Source of the DNA: Herbinix hemicellulosilytica
GTDB lineage: Bacteria; Bacillota; Clostridia; Lachnospirales; Lachnospiraceae
Direction: 5' to 3'
Length of the DNA stretch: 64,000 nt
Assembly: GCF_002904165.1 (NCBI RefSeq)
Contig: NZ_CVTD020000018.1
Location: forward strand, 17,274-81,273
Translations under genes and position numbers: made by a program
Part shown: piece by piece, positions 55,653 through 64,000 of the stretch
How positions within the stretch are numbered: the stretch's first letter is position 1
Layout of the letters: every line of letters begins with the position of its first letter
The notes under the pieces: model-generated
Told to the model about the DNA's origin: nothing
Seen by the model: the letters and a program-made list of their open reading frames with translations, nothing else
Databases searched by the model: none

Positions 55653-56723
55653 TTATTCGACTACCACTGTCCAGTTAAAGATATCTTTAAGCTTGCCAAG
55701 CTGAATTCCCGTTAAACTATCGTAAAGTTTGCGGCTTAAAGGCCCTGTATTTCCGTCACCTATCCTCATAATATGATCTTTCCATCTGAGTTGTCCCACA
55801 GGGGATATTACAGCTGCAGTACCGGTACCGAAAACCTCTTCCAGCTTTCCCTTTTGATAGGCTTCGTATATTTCATCTATTGAAATAAGCCTTTCTTCTA
55901 CTTTATATCCCCAACTTTTACATAAGGTAATTACCGAATCCCTGGTTACACCAGGCAGGATGCTTCCGCTAAGTTCAGGTGTAACGACAACTCCGTCTAT
56001 CTTAAAGAATATGTTCATTGATCCGACTTCTTCCACATACTTTCTGTGTACTCCGTCCAGCCACAAAACCTGAGAATAGCCCTCATCATGGGCTTTTATC
56101 TGAGCCTTTAATGATGCCACATAGTTTCCTCCTGCCTTAGCTTCTCCGATACCGCCTTTTACCGCTCTTACATAATCATCCTCGATCCAGATCTTAACCG
56201 GATTTATTCCCTCAGGATAATATGCCCCGACAGGAGACAGGATTATGATAAACTTGTAAGTCTTTGACGGCCTTACTCCAAGAAAGGGATCGGTTGCGAT
56301 TATAAAAGGCCTTATATATAAAGATGTGCCCTCCCTTGTAGGAACCCAGGCGCTATCTATTTTTACCAGCTCTTTTATAGCTTGTATAAAGTCTTCTTCA
56401 GGTATTTCAGGTATGCAAAGTCTTCTGCAGCTTCTGTTGGTTCTTTTGGCGTTCATATCCGGTCGGAACAAAAGTATTCTTCCGTCTTTAGCCTTATAAG
56501 CCTTAAGGCCTTCAAACATTTCCTGCCCGTAATGAAATACCATGGCCGACGGCTCCAGGCTTATGGGCTGATAAGGAATTATCCTGGCATCATACCAGCC
56601 GATTCCCTCTTTATAGTCCATCATAAACATATGGTCCGTAAAAATTGTCCCGAAGGTTAACGGATCATCTTTATCGGGCAGCTTTTTAGGTGCAGTAGTT
56701 TTTGTAATTTTGATGTCTAACAT
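55653..56723 (-). CDS. ilvE: Branched-chain amino acid aminotransferase
   Basis: A 356-residue fold-type IV pyridoxal-phosphate enzyme of the longer BCAT class. Segments are FHYGQEMFEGLKAYKAKDG, RLCIPEIP, the AGGNYVASL region carrying the cofactor site, VEEVGSMNIFF and LPGVTRDSVI. It catalyses the last step in valine, leucine and isoleucine synthesis and the first in their breakdown. The 381-base upstream gap (56724-57104) is AT-rich and shows no T-box. Confidence 0.95.
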   Translation of the reverse strand: MLDIKITKTTAPKKLPDKDDPLTFGTIFTDHMFMMDYKEGIGWYDARIIPYQPISLEPSAMVFHYGQEMFEGLKAYKAKDGRILLFRPDMNAKRTNRSCRRLCIPEIPEEDFIQAIKELVKIDSAWVPTREGTSLYIRPFIIATDPFLGVRPSKTYKFIIILSPVGAYYPEGINPVKIWIEDDYVRAVKGGIGEAKAGGNYVASLKAQIKAHDEGYSQVLWLDGVHRKYVEEVGSMNIFFKIDGVVVTPELSGSILPGVTRDSVITLCKSWGYKVEERLISIDEIYEAYQKGKLEEVFGTGTAAVISPVGQLRWKDHIMRIGDGNTGPLSRKLYDSLTGIQLGKLKDIFNWTVVVE

Positions 56724-57066
56724 TTTTTCAACCTTCTTTCATAAAATTTATCCGTTAATTTAATAGATTACAAAACCATATCACTAATTTCGGCAATAGG
56801 GTTAAGCGTAATATCTTATTATAAATTAATGTACATTATATCTTTAATAAAAACCATATATATTAAGATATAAATATATTACATAATTAAAATGTATCAA
56901 TACATTTTATAAAAATTTAATTTAAATATTTGCCCAGTGATGTTTTTCAAAGTGCCGTTGTATAGGTTTAAAGCGCTAAAGCATTAAGAATATAAAATAT
57001 TTGCCATATTATGGCTAAAAATTAATATGGTTTAAGATACACATAATTTAATAATATATCAATATT

Positions 57067-57099
57067 GGACCGGTCATATAAAACTTAATGACCGGCCGT
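57067..57099 (-). terminator. Probable terminator of the DHFR gene
   Basis: An 8-bp GC-rich stem (CCGGTCAT at 57070-57077 with ATGACCGG at 57088-57095) lies a few bases after the DHFR stop on the minus strand. The T-tract is poor (CCAATATT). It ends the thyA-DHFR pair. Confidence 0.5.
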
Positions 57100-57104
57100 A
57101 TGAT

Positions 57105-57611
57105 TTAATTTTTATCCTGGCTTTTCTTTCTCTCATACCTGCAAAAAGTATAAATTAAATCATGATATGTCTGTTCATCCGATTCTTCTGTTAAAATCCA
57201 GTCATCCATCTTGTCCAAATTCGGGAAATACGTATCGGCAATATAAGAATAATCAATTTTGGTTACATATGCCACATCGCATAAGGGAAGCATCTGCCGG
57301 TAAATACTTTCCCCGCCTATTACATACACATCATCCGATTTGTAATCTTTAACCGCATTTAGTGCTTCTTCAATGCTGTTGACAATTACGGCACCGTTTA
57401 CCTTATAATCACGCTTAGTGGTTATTACCACGTTCAAACGGTCTTCTAAAGGCTTCCCTTGCGGAAAACTTTCCAAGGTCTTTCTTCCCATTATTATAGC
57501 TTTGTTTATTGTTTTACTGCGGAAGAAACGCTGATCGGCTGGTATACGTACCAAAAGGTTGTTTTTATAACCAATAGCCCAGTTTTTATCTACCGCCACT
57601 ATAAGATTCAT
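57105..57611 (-). CDS. folA: Dihydrofolate reductase
   Basis: A 168-residue enzyme that regenerates tetrahydrofolate after thymidylate synthase. The N-terminus MNLIVAVDKNWAIGYKNNLL is canonical, as are IIMGRKTLESFPQGKPL and DDVYVIGGESIYRQML. The acidic active-site position expected near residue 27 falls in IPADQRFF. The ATG at 57611 is preceded by AAAGGTGAG and preferred over a GTG three codons upstream. It follows thyA by 25 bases. Confidence 0.95.
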   Translation of the reverse strand: MNLIVAVDKNWAIGYKNNLLVRIPADQRFFRSKTINKAIIMGRKTLESFPQGKPLEDRLNVVITTKRDYKVNGAVIVNSIEEALNAVKDYKSDDVYVIGGESIYRQMLPLCDVAYVTKIDYSYIADTYFPNLDKMDDWILTEESDEQTYHDLIYTFCRYERKKSQDKN

Positions 57612-57636
57612 AGCTCTCACCTTTCAATGTCAGTTT

Positions 57637-58482
57637 TTATACAGCTACCGGAATATCAACTTTAGGTCCGTATTTATAATTTCTAAGTTCAAAATCTTCA
57701 ACCTTAAAATCATAAAAATCCTTAACATCAGGATTCATATAAAATTCAGGAGCATCATATGTAGGACGGGTTATCAGCTCTTTTACAATAGGAATATGCC
57801 TGTCATATATATGTGCATCTGCAATAACGTGGACCAATTCTCCCACTTCATAGCCGCAGACCTGAGCCAGCATATGAACTAATACCGCATACTGGCAAAC
57901 ATTCCAATTGTTTGCCGTTAGAATATCATTGGATCTCTGGTTTAAAATAGCATTCAGTACCAACTTGTCACTGCCCGGTTTGTTGGTAACGTTAAATGTC
58001 ATGCTGTATGCACACGGATAAAGGTTCATCTCATGCAGGTCCTGATGAACATACATATTGGTAATAATTCTTCTGCTGAAAGGATTATTCTTAAGCTCAT
58101 ATATGACCCGATCCACCTGATCCATGTATCCTTCTTTATATTTATGCTTAACACCCATCTGATAGCCGTAAGCCTTTCCTATCGAACCGTTTTCGTCAGC
58201 CCAGCTATCCCATATATGGCTGTTTAAATCTTTAATGTTGTTGGATTTTTTCTGCCATATCCATAAAAGTTCGTCTATACAGCTTTTAAAAGCCAATTTT
58301 CTTAAAGTCAGTGCCGGAAATTCCTTTGACAAATCGTACCTGTTTACGACCCCAAACTTTTTAATGGTATAGGCATAGGAGCCGTCCTCCCATTTCGGCC
58401 TTACCTTTTCTCCTTCGGTACTGGTTCCATTCTCTAAAATATCCTTACACATATTTATAAAAATTTGGTCAGCTAAACTCAT
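57637..58482 (-). CDS. thyA: Thymidylate synthase
   Basis: A 281-residue ThyA-type enzyme converting dUMP to dTMP with methylene-tetrahydrofolate. The catalytic Cys157 sits in LYPCAYSMTF; NQRSNDILTANNWNVCQYAVL supplies nucleotide-binding Arg and Asn (the motif corresponds to QRSxDxxLGxPFN in better-known enzymes). The segments around both motifs diverge from E. coli ThyA: the residue after the Cys is Ala rather than His. It belongs to a distinct subgroup, but with all the core features. Paired with DHFR. Confidence 0.92.
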   Translation of the reverse strand: MSLADQIFINMCKDILENGTSTEGEKVRPKWEDGSYAYTIKKFGVVNRYDLSKEFPALTLRKLAFKSCIDELLWIWQKKSNNIKDLNSHIWDSWADENGSIGKAYGYQMGVKHKYKEGYMDQVDRVIYELKNNPFSRRIITNMYVHQDLHEMNLYPCAYSMTFNVTNKPGSDKLVLNAILNQRSNDILTANNWNVCQYAVLVHMLAQVCGYEVGELVHVIADAHIYDRHIPIVKELITRPTYDAPEFYMNPDVKDFYDFKVEDFELRNYKYGPKVDIPVAV

Positions 58483-58621
58483 ATATGTACCTCCCCGGCT
58501 CTTTTAAATCTATTTTATTGTACATCACATATTTTAAGTAGGCAAGCATTTTAATTTATTTGGATATGTGTTTGGAAAAAGCAGCTTTAAACATTATTAT
58601 TTAACATTTTACTACAACAAA

Positions 58622-58670
58622 AAAAGGATGCATGCATCCTAACTAAAGTTAGTTATGCAACGCATCCTTT
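58622..58670 (-). terminator. Terminator of nrdD
   Basis: A 9-bp outer stem (AAAGGATGC with GCATCCTTT) and an inner TAACTA/TAGTTA stem are followed on the minus strand by a run of seven T. It lies 20 bases after the nrdD stop. Confidence 0.85.
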
Positions 58671-58690
58671 GTGATTATTTTATAATCTGT

Positions 58691-61075
58691 TTACAATCTT
58701 ACCAGTTGATCCTCAACAAATTTTTTAATATTTGATGCATTAACATATTTCATTACCTGTCCGTTTCTGATTTCCAGCAAAGTAGGAGCCTGAAGAATAT
58801 TAAACTTCCTTGCAAGATCGGGATTTTCCTCCGCATCTATAACCGTATAGGAAATACCACTTAAGTATTCTTTGGCGAGCTTGCAATTAGGGCAAGTCTT
58901 AGTGGTAAACAAATACAAGCCGTCATCAGATTCGGATGATGTTTGTGAAGCAAGCTCCAACTGGCTAACACTTCTTGTACCCTCACTTACAGGCATAGTT
59001 CTGGATCTCTCTATATCATAAAGCTTTCTGTTTTTATACTCCTGAACCTTGCCCTCATTCCAGTTCTGAACCGGACGATAATAACCGGTAATACGGCTGT
59101 ATACTTCAGCAGGCTCTCCGCACTCAGGACATGTAAAGTGTTCTCCGGTCAGATACCCGTGAGTTCTGCATATTGAATATGTCGGAGACAAGGTATAGTA
59201 AGGCAGCCTATAGTTTTCCGCAATGGTTCTTACCAATTTGGCTGCTGCCTGCCAGTCGGAAAGTTTTTCGCCAAGGAAGGCATGGAATACAGTTCCGGAT
59301 GTATAAAGGGTCTGAAGCTCGTCCTGTATGTCAAGGGCTTCAAATATATCCTCGGTATATCCTACGGGCAGGTGGGAGCTGTTTGTATAATAAGGTGTAT
59401 CTCCCGGTTTGCCTGCTGTAATAATATCAGGATATCTTTCTTTATCATGTTTAGCAAGACGGAAACTTGTAGATTCGGCAGGTGTTGCCTCCAGGTTGTA
59501 TAAATCTCCGTATTGTTCCTGATAATCGGACAGACGGTCCCTCATATGGTTAAGCACTTTCTTTGTAAATTCTACGGTTTCGGGATGAGTCATATCCTTA
59601 CGCAGCCACTTTGCGTTTAATCCTGCTTCGTTCATGCCTACAAGGCCAATAGTCGAAAAATGGTTATCAAAGGTGCCAAGATAACGTTTTGTATATGGAT
59701 AAAGGCCTTCATTCAAAAGCTTGGTAATTACATCTCTTTTAACCTTCAGTGAACGGGCAGCTATATCCATCATTCTGTCCAAACGTTCGAAGAATTCATC
59801 TTCGTCTGCAGACAGATATGCAATTCTCGGCATATTGATTGTAACAACGCCTATGGAGCCTGTGCTTTCACCGGAGCCGAAGTATCCGCCGGTCTTTTTG
59901 CGAAGTTCACGAAGATCAAGACGCAGCCTGCAGCACATGGAACGGATGTCACTGGGCTTCATGTCACTGTTTATATAGTTTGAGAAATAAGGTGTTCCGT
60001 ATTTAGCCGTCATTTCAAACAACAGACGGTTATTTTCTGTATCCGACCAATCAAAATCTCTGGTTATTGAATATGTAGGTATCGGATACTGGAATCCTCT
60101 TCCGTTGGCATCACCTTCAATCATTATCTCGATGAATGCCTTATTTATCATATCCATTTCTTTTTTGCAGTCTTTATATTTAAAGTCCATCTCCTTGCCG
60201 CCAACGATACAATTAAGTTCAGCCAGGTCATCAGGCACTGTCCAGTCAAGAGTAATATTGGAGAACGGAGCCTGTGTTCCCCAGCGGCTCGGAGTGTTTA
60301 CGCCATATACAAAGGACTGTATACATTGCTTAACTTCTTTGTATGAGAGATTATCTACCTTTACGAAGGGAGCCAAATAGGTGTCAAAGGAAGAAAACGC
60401 CTGTGCTCCTGCCCATTCGTTTTGCATAATTCCGAGGAAGTTAACCATTTGATTACATAAAGTAGATAAATGGCTTGCGGGGGACGAGGTAATCTTGCCC
60501 GGAATTCCGCCTAATCCTTCCTGAATGAGCTGTTTCAACGACCATCCTGCGCAATATCCTGTCAGCATTGACAAATCATGTATATGAATATCAGCGTTTC
60601 TGTGAGCATTTGCAATTTCTTCGTCATAAATTTCTGATAACCAATAATTAGCCGTTATCTTGCCTGAGTTATGTAAAATTAATCCGCCTACAGAATAGGT
60701 TACGGTAGAGTTTTCCTTAACTCTCCAATCCTCTTCTTTAATGTAGCTGTTAATAGTTTCTTTATAATCGAGGATTGTAGATTTCATGTTACGGATTTTT
60801 TCTCTGTTTTTACGATACAGTATGTATGCCTTGGCAACATCGGTATAACCGGATTGCTCAAGAACATGCTCAACGCTGTCCTGAATATCTTCTACATGAA
60901 TTTTGTTATCCTTTATCTTACTCTGAAAATCTGCCGTTACCCTTAATGAGAGTAAACTTATTATGTCATCGTCATAAATTTTTTCGGTTGCCTTAAATGC
61001 CTTGGTTATTGCGGCACTTATTTTTTGCAGATTAAATTCTACAATCTGCCCGTCTCTTTTAATAACTTCAATCAT
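58691..61075 (-). CDS. nrdD: Anaerobic ribonucleoside-triphosphate reductase with fused redoxin domain
   Basis: A 794-residue class III reductase making dNTPs without oxygen. An N-terminal ATP-cone (about 3-90) gives allosteric control. The catalytic barrel follows (AGWSLKQLIQEGL, LNEAGL-like segments). Near the C-terminus a CxxC-type zinc site (HFTCPECGEP) precedes the glycyl-radical loop RITGYYRPVQNW with Gly664. The last ~75 residues form a separate glutaredoxin/thioredoxin-like domain (LYLFTTKTCPNCKL, Cys728 and Cys731; cis-Pro in APTLLEI). The fusion suggests a redoxin-dependent rather than formate-dependent enzyme. The activating enzyme NrdG is not in the window. Confidence 0.94.
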   Translation of the reverse strand: MIEVIKRDGQIVEFNLQKISAAITKAFKATEKIYDDDIISLLSLRVTADFQSKIKDNKIHVEDIQDSVEHVLEQSGYTDVAKAYILYRKNREKIRNMKSTILDYKETINSYIKEEDWRVKENSTVTYSVGGLILHNSGKITANYWLSEIYDEEIANAHRNADIHIHDLSMLTGYCAGWSLKQLIQEGLGGIPGKITSSPASHLSTLCNQMVNFLGIMQNEWAGAQAFSSFDTYLAPFVKVDNLSYKEVKQCIQSFVYGVNTPSRWGTQAPFSNITLDWTVPDDLAELNCIVGGKEMDFKYKDCKKEMDMINKAFIEIMIEGDANGRGFQYPIPTYSITRDFDWSDTENNRLLFEMTAKYGTPYFSNYINSDMKPSDIRSMCCRLRLDLRELRKKTGGYFGSGESTGSIGVVTINMPRIAYLSADEDEFFERLDRMMDIAARSLKVKRDVITKLLNEGLYPYTKRYLGTFDNHFSTIGLVGMNEAGLNAKWLRKDMTHPETVEFTKKVLNHMRDRLSDYQEQYGDLYNLEATPAESTSFRLAKHDKERYPDIITAGKPGDTPYYTNSSHLPVGYTEDIFEALDIQDELQTLYTSGTVFHAFLGEKLSDWQAAAKLVRTIAENYRLPYYTLSPTYSICRTHGYLTGEHFTCPECGEPAEVYSRITGYYRPVQNWNEGKVQEYKNRKLYDIERSRTMPVSEGTRSVSQLELASQTSSESDDGLYLFTTKTCPNCKLAKEYLSGISYTVIDAEENPDLARKFNILQAPTLLEIRNGQVMKYVNASNIKKFVEDQLVRL

Positions 61076-61178
61076 ATGTAACAGTCTCCCTTCCCGTATC
61101 TTTAATCAGAAAATATATCTGATTCACATCTCAATATCCATATTATCAAAATTAATTCATTAAGTCAATATAAAAGTA

Positions 61179-61223
61179 CACTAGATATATGTAGAAGCAT
61201 ACCACTTTCCACTATATCTAGTG
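61179..61223 (-). terminator. Terminator of hflX
   Basis: A perfect 11-bp stem (CACTAGATATA at 61179-61189 with TATATCTAGTG at 61213-61223) lies about 20 bases after the hflX stop on the minus strand and is followed by TACTTTTATA. Confidence 0.75.
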
Positions 61224-61240
61224 CACATAATAGTTTTTTC

Positions 61241-62488
61241 CTATATCTTATAATACTTATCTTTTGATATATATGCCTTGATATAAATACCGTTTTCTTT
61301 ATATTCTTCTTCCAATACCCGGCCGTATTTTCGGATAGTCTGAAGTTTTCCCGCTTCGTTATAAGGAATTGTCTCTTCAATCAGGGCTTTTTGCTCCATC
61401 AAAATCTTTTCGATTATTTCCAGCAGCTTATCTATTCCGGTACCGTTTTTTGCTGAAATTTTAACTGTATAATCGGCCTTAAAATCCTTCAGGGTGATAT
61501 CATCTTCCAAAAGGTCCTGTTTGTTAAATGCCGTAATTATAGGTTTGTCCTTTATACCCAGACTAGAAAGAGTTTCATATACGATATGCATCTGCTTATA
61601 GGCATTGGGATTAACACTGTCCACAACATGAAGGATTATATCGGCATATTTGGCTTCCTCCAGGGTACTTCGGAAGGCATCTATAAGGTGGTGGGGAAGT
61701 TTACGTATAAAACCTACGGTATCGGTAAACAATACCTGCTGCCCGCTGTCCATCGTAAAACTTCTGGTTGTCGGATCCAAAGTGGCAAAGAGCTTATCTT
61801 CCTCCAATACTCCCGCATTAGTAAGATGATTTAATAAGGTTGACTTACCTGCATTGGTATAGCCTACTATGGAAATGACGGGAATATTGCTTTTGCTCCG
61901 CAGGTTCCTTGCAACTTCCCTGTTTTTCTTCAGGTCTTCCAATTCGCGTTTAAGCTGAGCTATCCGCTCCCTTATAAGGCGCCGATCTGTTTCCAGCTTC
62001 TTCTCACCGGGACCTCTTGTACCGATGCCTCCACCCAGCCTTGACAAGGAGTTTCCTATACCTACGAGCCTGGTGGCATTAAATTTAAGCTGGGCCATTT
62101 CAACCTGAATCTTGCCTTCTTTGGTTGAAGCCCTTTTTGCAAATATGTCCAATATAAGCACGGTTCGGTCCAAAACCTTGGTCTGCAAAGCATCTTCCAG
62201 ATTCCTAAGCTGTGCCGGAGTTAGCTCATCGTCACATATTACTCCGGTAGCACCGGTTTCGGTAATCAACTGCCTTACCTCTTCTATTTTACCTTTACCT
62301 ATATAAGTGGTGGGATGTATTTTTTCCCTGTTTTGTATAACCATGCCCACTGCTGTGGCTCCGGCAGTTTCCGTAAGTTCTTTTAATTCTTCCAAAGATT
62401 CTTTGATATCGTCATCATTATCCGCAAGAGCCACTCCAATCAATATAAAACTTTCCTCCTGCTGTCCGAATTCATAAAACTTTGCCAT
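61241..62488 (-). CDS. hflX: GTPase HflX
   Basis: A 415-residue ribosome-associated GTPase that splits stalled or stressed ribosomes. The N-terminal HflX domain has TYIGKGKIEE and DELTPAQLRNLE, the linker carries GTRGPGEKKLETDRR, and the G domain shows G1 GYTNAGKSTLLNHL, G3 DTVGFIRKLP and G4 FNKQDL. The C-terminal extension is short. A complete, normal-length gene; the TPR lipoprotein gene ends 35 bases upstream in the same direction. Confidence 0.95.
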   Translation of the reverse strand: MAKFYEFGQQEESFILIGVALADNDDDIKESLEELKELTETAGATAVGMVIQNREKIHPTTYIGKGKIEEVRQLITETGATGVICDDELTPAQLRNLEDALQTKVLDRTVLILDIFAKRASTKEGKIQVEMAQLKFNATRLVGIGNSLSRLGGGIGTRGPGEKKLETDRRLIRERIAQLKRELEDLKKNREVARNLRSKSNIPVISIVGYTNAGKSTLLNHLTNAGVLEEDKLFATLDPTTRSFTMDSGQQVLFTDTVGFIRKLPHHLIDAFRSTLEEAKYADIILHVVDSVNPNAYKQMHIVYETLSSLGIKDKPIITAFNKQDLLEDDITLKDFKADYTVKISAKNGTGIDKLLEIIEKILMEQKALIEETIPYNEAGKLQTIRKYGRVLEEEYKENGIYIKAYISKDKYYKI

Positions 62489-62523
62489 ATCTACCTCTTA
62501 AATCAATAATTTTTACTGTAATA

Positions 62524-63693
62524 TTAATTAACAGATTGTCTCGATCTTAAAAATACAAGCTCGCTTTTTGCCTCTTCATCCGATGGATACAAAGCAGTAT
62601 AAGTTTCCAACATATACAAAGCATTATCAAAATCGCCCATATTCTCGTAAGCCACAATTTGATTTTTAAGCAGGGCTTTCTTAATGTCATAGTCGGCATA
62701 TGCCATGCCCTTTTCAAGGTAAGAAGCCGCCTGCTCATATTCGCCTAATTTAATCAGGCAGGATGCTATCTGGTTATATATCCGGGGAGAGGGGCTTCCT
62801 CCCTCTTCCATGTATTTTTCATAATAGTATTTTGCGGTGGAATAATCTTTTTTCCGGCTGTAGATTTCACCTATATAAAAGTACGCTTCCACAAAACCGT
62901 TGGCAAAACTTTCGCTAAGTTCGGCAAAAGCCTGGTCGTATAACCCTTGATAAAAATGAATTTTTGCCATGTTGAATTTATCGGCCTTGGTTTTTACTTC
63001 AATCTCCTCCGCCTCATTTAAAACCCGGATGGCTTCTTCATCCCTGTTCATCTCTCTAAGTAAATAATATTTCCCAAAATAATAATCATATTTATTCTTC
63101 TGTAAATTTATCGCCTTATTATAATCTTCCAGGCTTTTTTCGTATTCTCCGATTTTCTGATATGTATAAGCCCTGTCCGCAAGTATCTGCGCATCTTCTC
63201 CGAATCTTTCTATTATCTCACTATAAGTTTTAGCTGCATCATCGTAATTTCCTATATTAGAAAGGGTCTTTCCCTTATAGTACAATATATCCAAATCCAT
63301 ACCGGCTAATACTTTTAATTCCAGGGCTTGTTCAAACTGCTCCAAAGCTTTCTCATAATCCTGCATATAGTAATATGCTACTCCTTTCCCTCTAAAAGCC
63401 CTCTTATTGTTTTCCAAAACCATTTCTATTTTCTTATCCATTATAACCCGGTCAAATTGCCTTAGTGCTTCATCATACTGTGACAATCCGACAAGGGCCA
63501 TGCCATAACCGATATAGTATTCTGCCCTGTTCGGATTTTCTATTATGGCTGCAGCGAAGTTTTTGGCTGCTTCTTCATAATTTTTTTCAAAAAAGCTTTT
63601 TATCCCGTTTCTGTAGTAATTGTCCGCTTTTCCGCAGCCGGTTAGCAAGATAATAAAAATAAACACCAAGCTTATGGATACGAATTTTTTCAT
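62524..63693 (-). CDS. Tetratricopeptide-repeat lipoprotein
   Basis: A 389-residue secreted protein. The lipoprotein signal ends at Cys20 (ILLTGC). The mature part is about ten TPR repeats, recognisable as 34-residue units such as YYIGYGMALVGLSQYDEALRQF divided between helices A and B, and EQFEQALEL. TPRs mediate protein binding, so an envelope scaffold or assembly role is plausible but unproven. It lies directly upstream of hflX in the same direction and may share its transcript. Confidence 0.9.
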   Translation of the reverse strand: MKKFVSISLVFIFIILLTGCGKADNYYRNGIKSFFEKNYEEAAKNFAAAIIENPNRAEYYIGYGMALVGLSQYDEALRQFDRVIMDKKIEMVLENNKRAFRGKGVAYYYMQDYEKALEQFEQALELKVLAGMDLDILYYKGKTLSNIGNYDDAAKTYSEIIERFGEDAQILADRAYTYQKIGEYEKSLEDYNKAINLQKNKYDYYFGKYYLLREMNRDEEAIRVLNEAEEIEVKTKADKFNMAKIHFYQGLYDQAFAELSESFANGFVEAYFYIGEIYSRKKDYSTAKYYYEKYMEEGGSPSPRIYNQIASCLIKLGEYEQAASYLEKGMAYADYDIKKALLKNQIVAYENMGDFDNALYMLETYTALYPSDEEAKSELVFLRSRQSVN

Positions 63694-63947
63694 ATAGGTT
63701 GCCTCCGTAAAATATGTTAAAAATAAAGGTAACCAAGTTTCGTCAAAATACTATATAATGTGGTTTTTTATTTCATTATACATCAATATCCAACGGATGA
63801 CAACGAAGATTACGGGCAATTAAAAAAGACATAAAATAACTAAAAAATTAGAAAATAATTGCAATTACTTTTCATCTCATTTATAGATTTTGATTAGATT
63901 TTATTTAAGACGATAGGTTTTAGATTAGGCCCGGTTAACGATACATC

Positions 63948-63982
63948 AAAAGCCGGCATCATACAGAAGATGCCAGCTTTGA
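63948..63982. terminator. Terminator near the right edge
   Basis: A stem of two blocks (AAAGC with GCTTT, GGCATC with GATGCC) with one mismatch is flanked by T-rich sequence on the right. It may end a gene lying beyond the window on the minus strand. The rest of 63694-64000 is AT-rich without a gene. Confidence 0.6.
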
Positions 63983-64000
63983 TATTTTTATTTTATTTAT

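Noticed and set aside
56724..57066. Possible T-box or other leader upstream of ilvE
   Set aside because: No T-box sequence or antiterminator pair seen on the minus strand; only AT-rich sequence.

Overview
The window looks like chromosome from a low-GC Firmicute of class Clostridia, most likely a Lachnospiraceae relative (for example the Lachnoclostridium/Herbinix group). That placement is inference. It rests on AT-rich DNA with G-rich Shine-Dalgarno sites, an anaerobic class III ribonucleotide reductase, PPDK next to a single-chain glycyl-tRNA synthetase, the era/recO neighbourhood with an M16C peptidase, and YesMN-type sugar regulation. No rRNA, tRNA, CRISPR array or intact transposase was seen.

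Layout. 1-2031: the end of a DeoR-type repressor, an orphan LytTR response regulator, and a long imperfect palindrome that supplies the regulator's last ~22 codons. 2040-10135 (minus strand): a YesN/YesM two-component pair followed by a YtfQ-YtfR-YtfT-YjfF-like sugar ABC importer, with an attenuator-like hairpin after the binding protein. 10504-11863: a small membrane protein and an HD-GYP-like protein lacking the canonical His of its HD motif. 12180-17130 (minus): a regulator, a sensor kinase with almost no external domain, and a MacB/FtsX-type ABC transporter, probably an antimicrobial or peptide sensing/resistance set.

17372-23322 (plus) is the most interesting region. A VanRS-like two-component pair is followed by a radical SAM/SPASM maturase, a 74-residue Cys-rich precursor peptide, and an ABC-2 type transporter. 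This reads as a ribosomally made, radical-SAM-modified peptide (RiPP) locus. Two internal hairpins could set expression levels, and the first three genes start with TTG.

23704-34698 is a starch/maltodextrin utilisation block: glgP, malE-, malF- and malG-like importer genes, a surface lipoprotein alpha-amylase and malQ, all on the minus strand. A LacI-type regulator diverges from glgP, and two near-identical sequence elements lie in the shared promoter region. 34955-36624 holds a two-gene XRE-ImmA/IrrE protease plus PIN-like DUF4411 module, bracketed by two long, related palindromes.

36891-64000 is core metabolism and housekeeping: PPDK, glycyl-tRNA synthetase, RecO, Era, an M16C peptidase, a cold-shock protein, PurH, pyruvate kinase, dCMP deaminase, IMP dehydrogenase, branched-chain aminotransferase, dihydrofolate reductase, thymidylate synthase, an NrdD with a fused C-terminal redoxin domain, HflX and a TPR lipoprotein. 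The set links glycolysis (Pyk/PPDK), purine synthesis (PurH, GuaB) and dNTP/dTMP supply (NrdD, dCMP deaminase, ThyA, DHFR).
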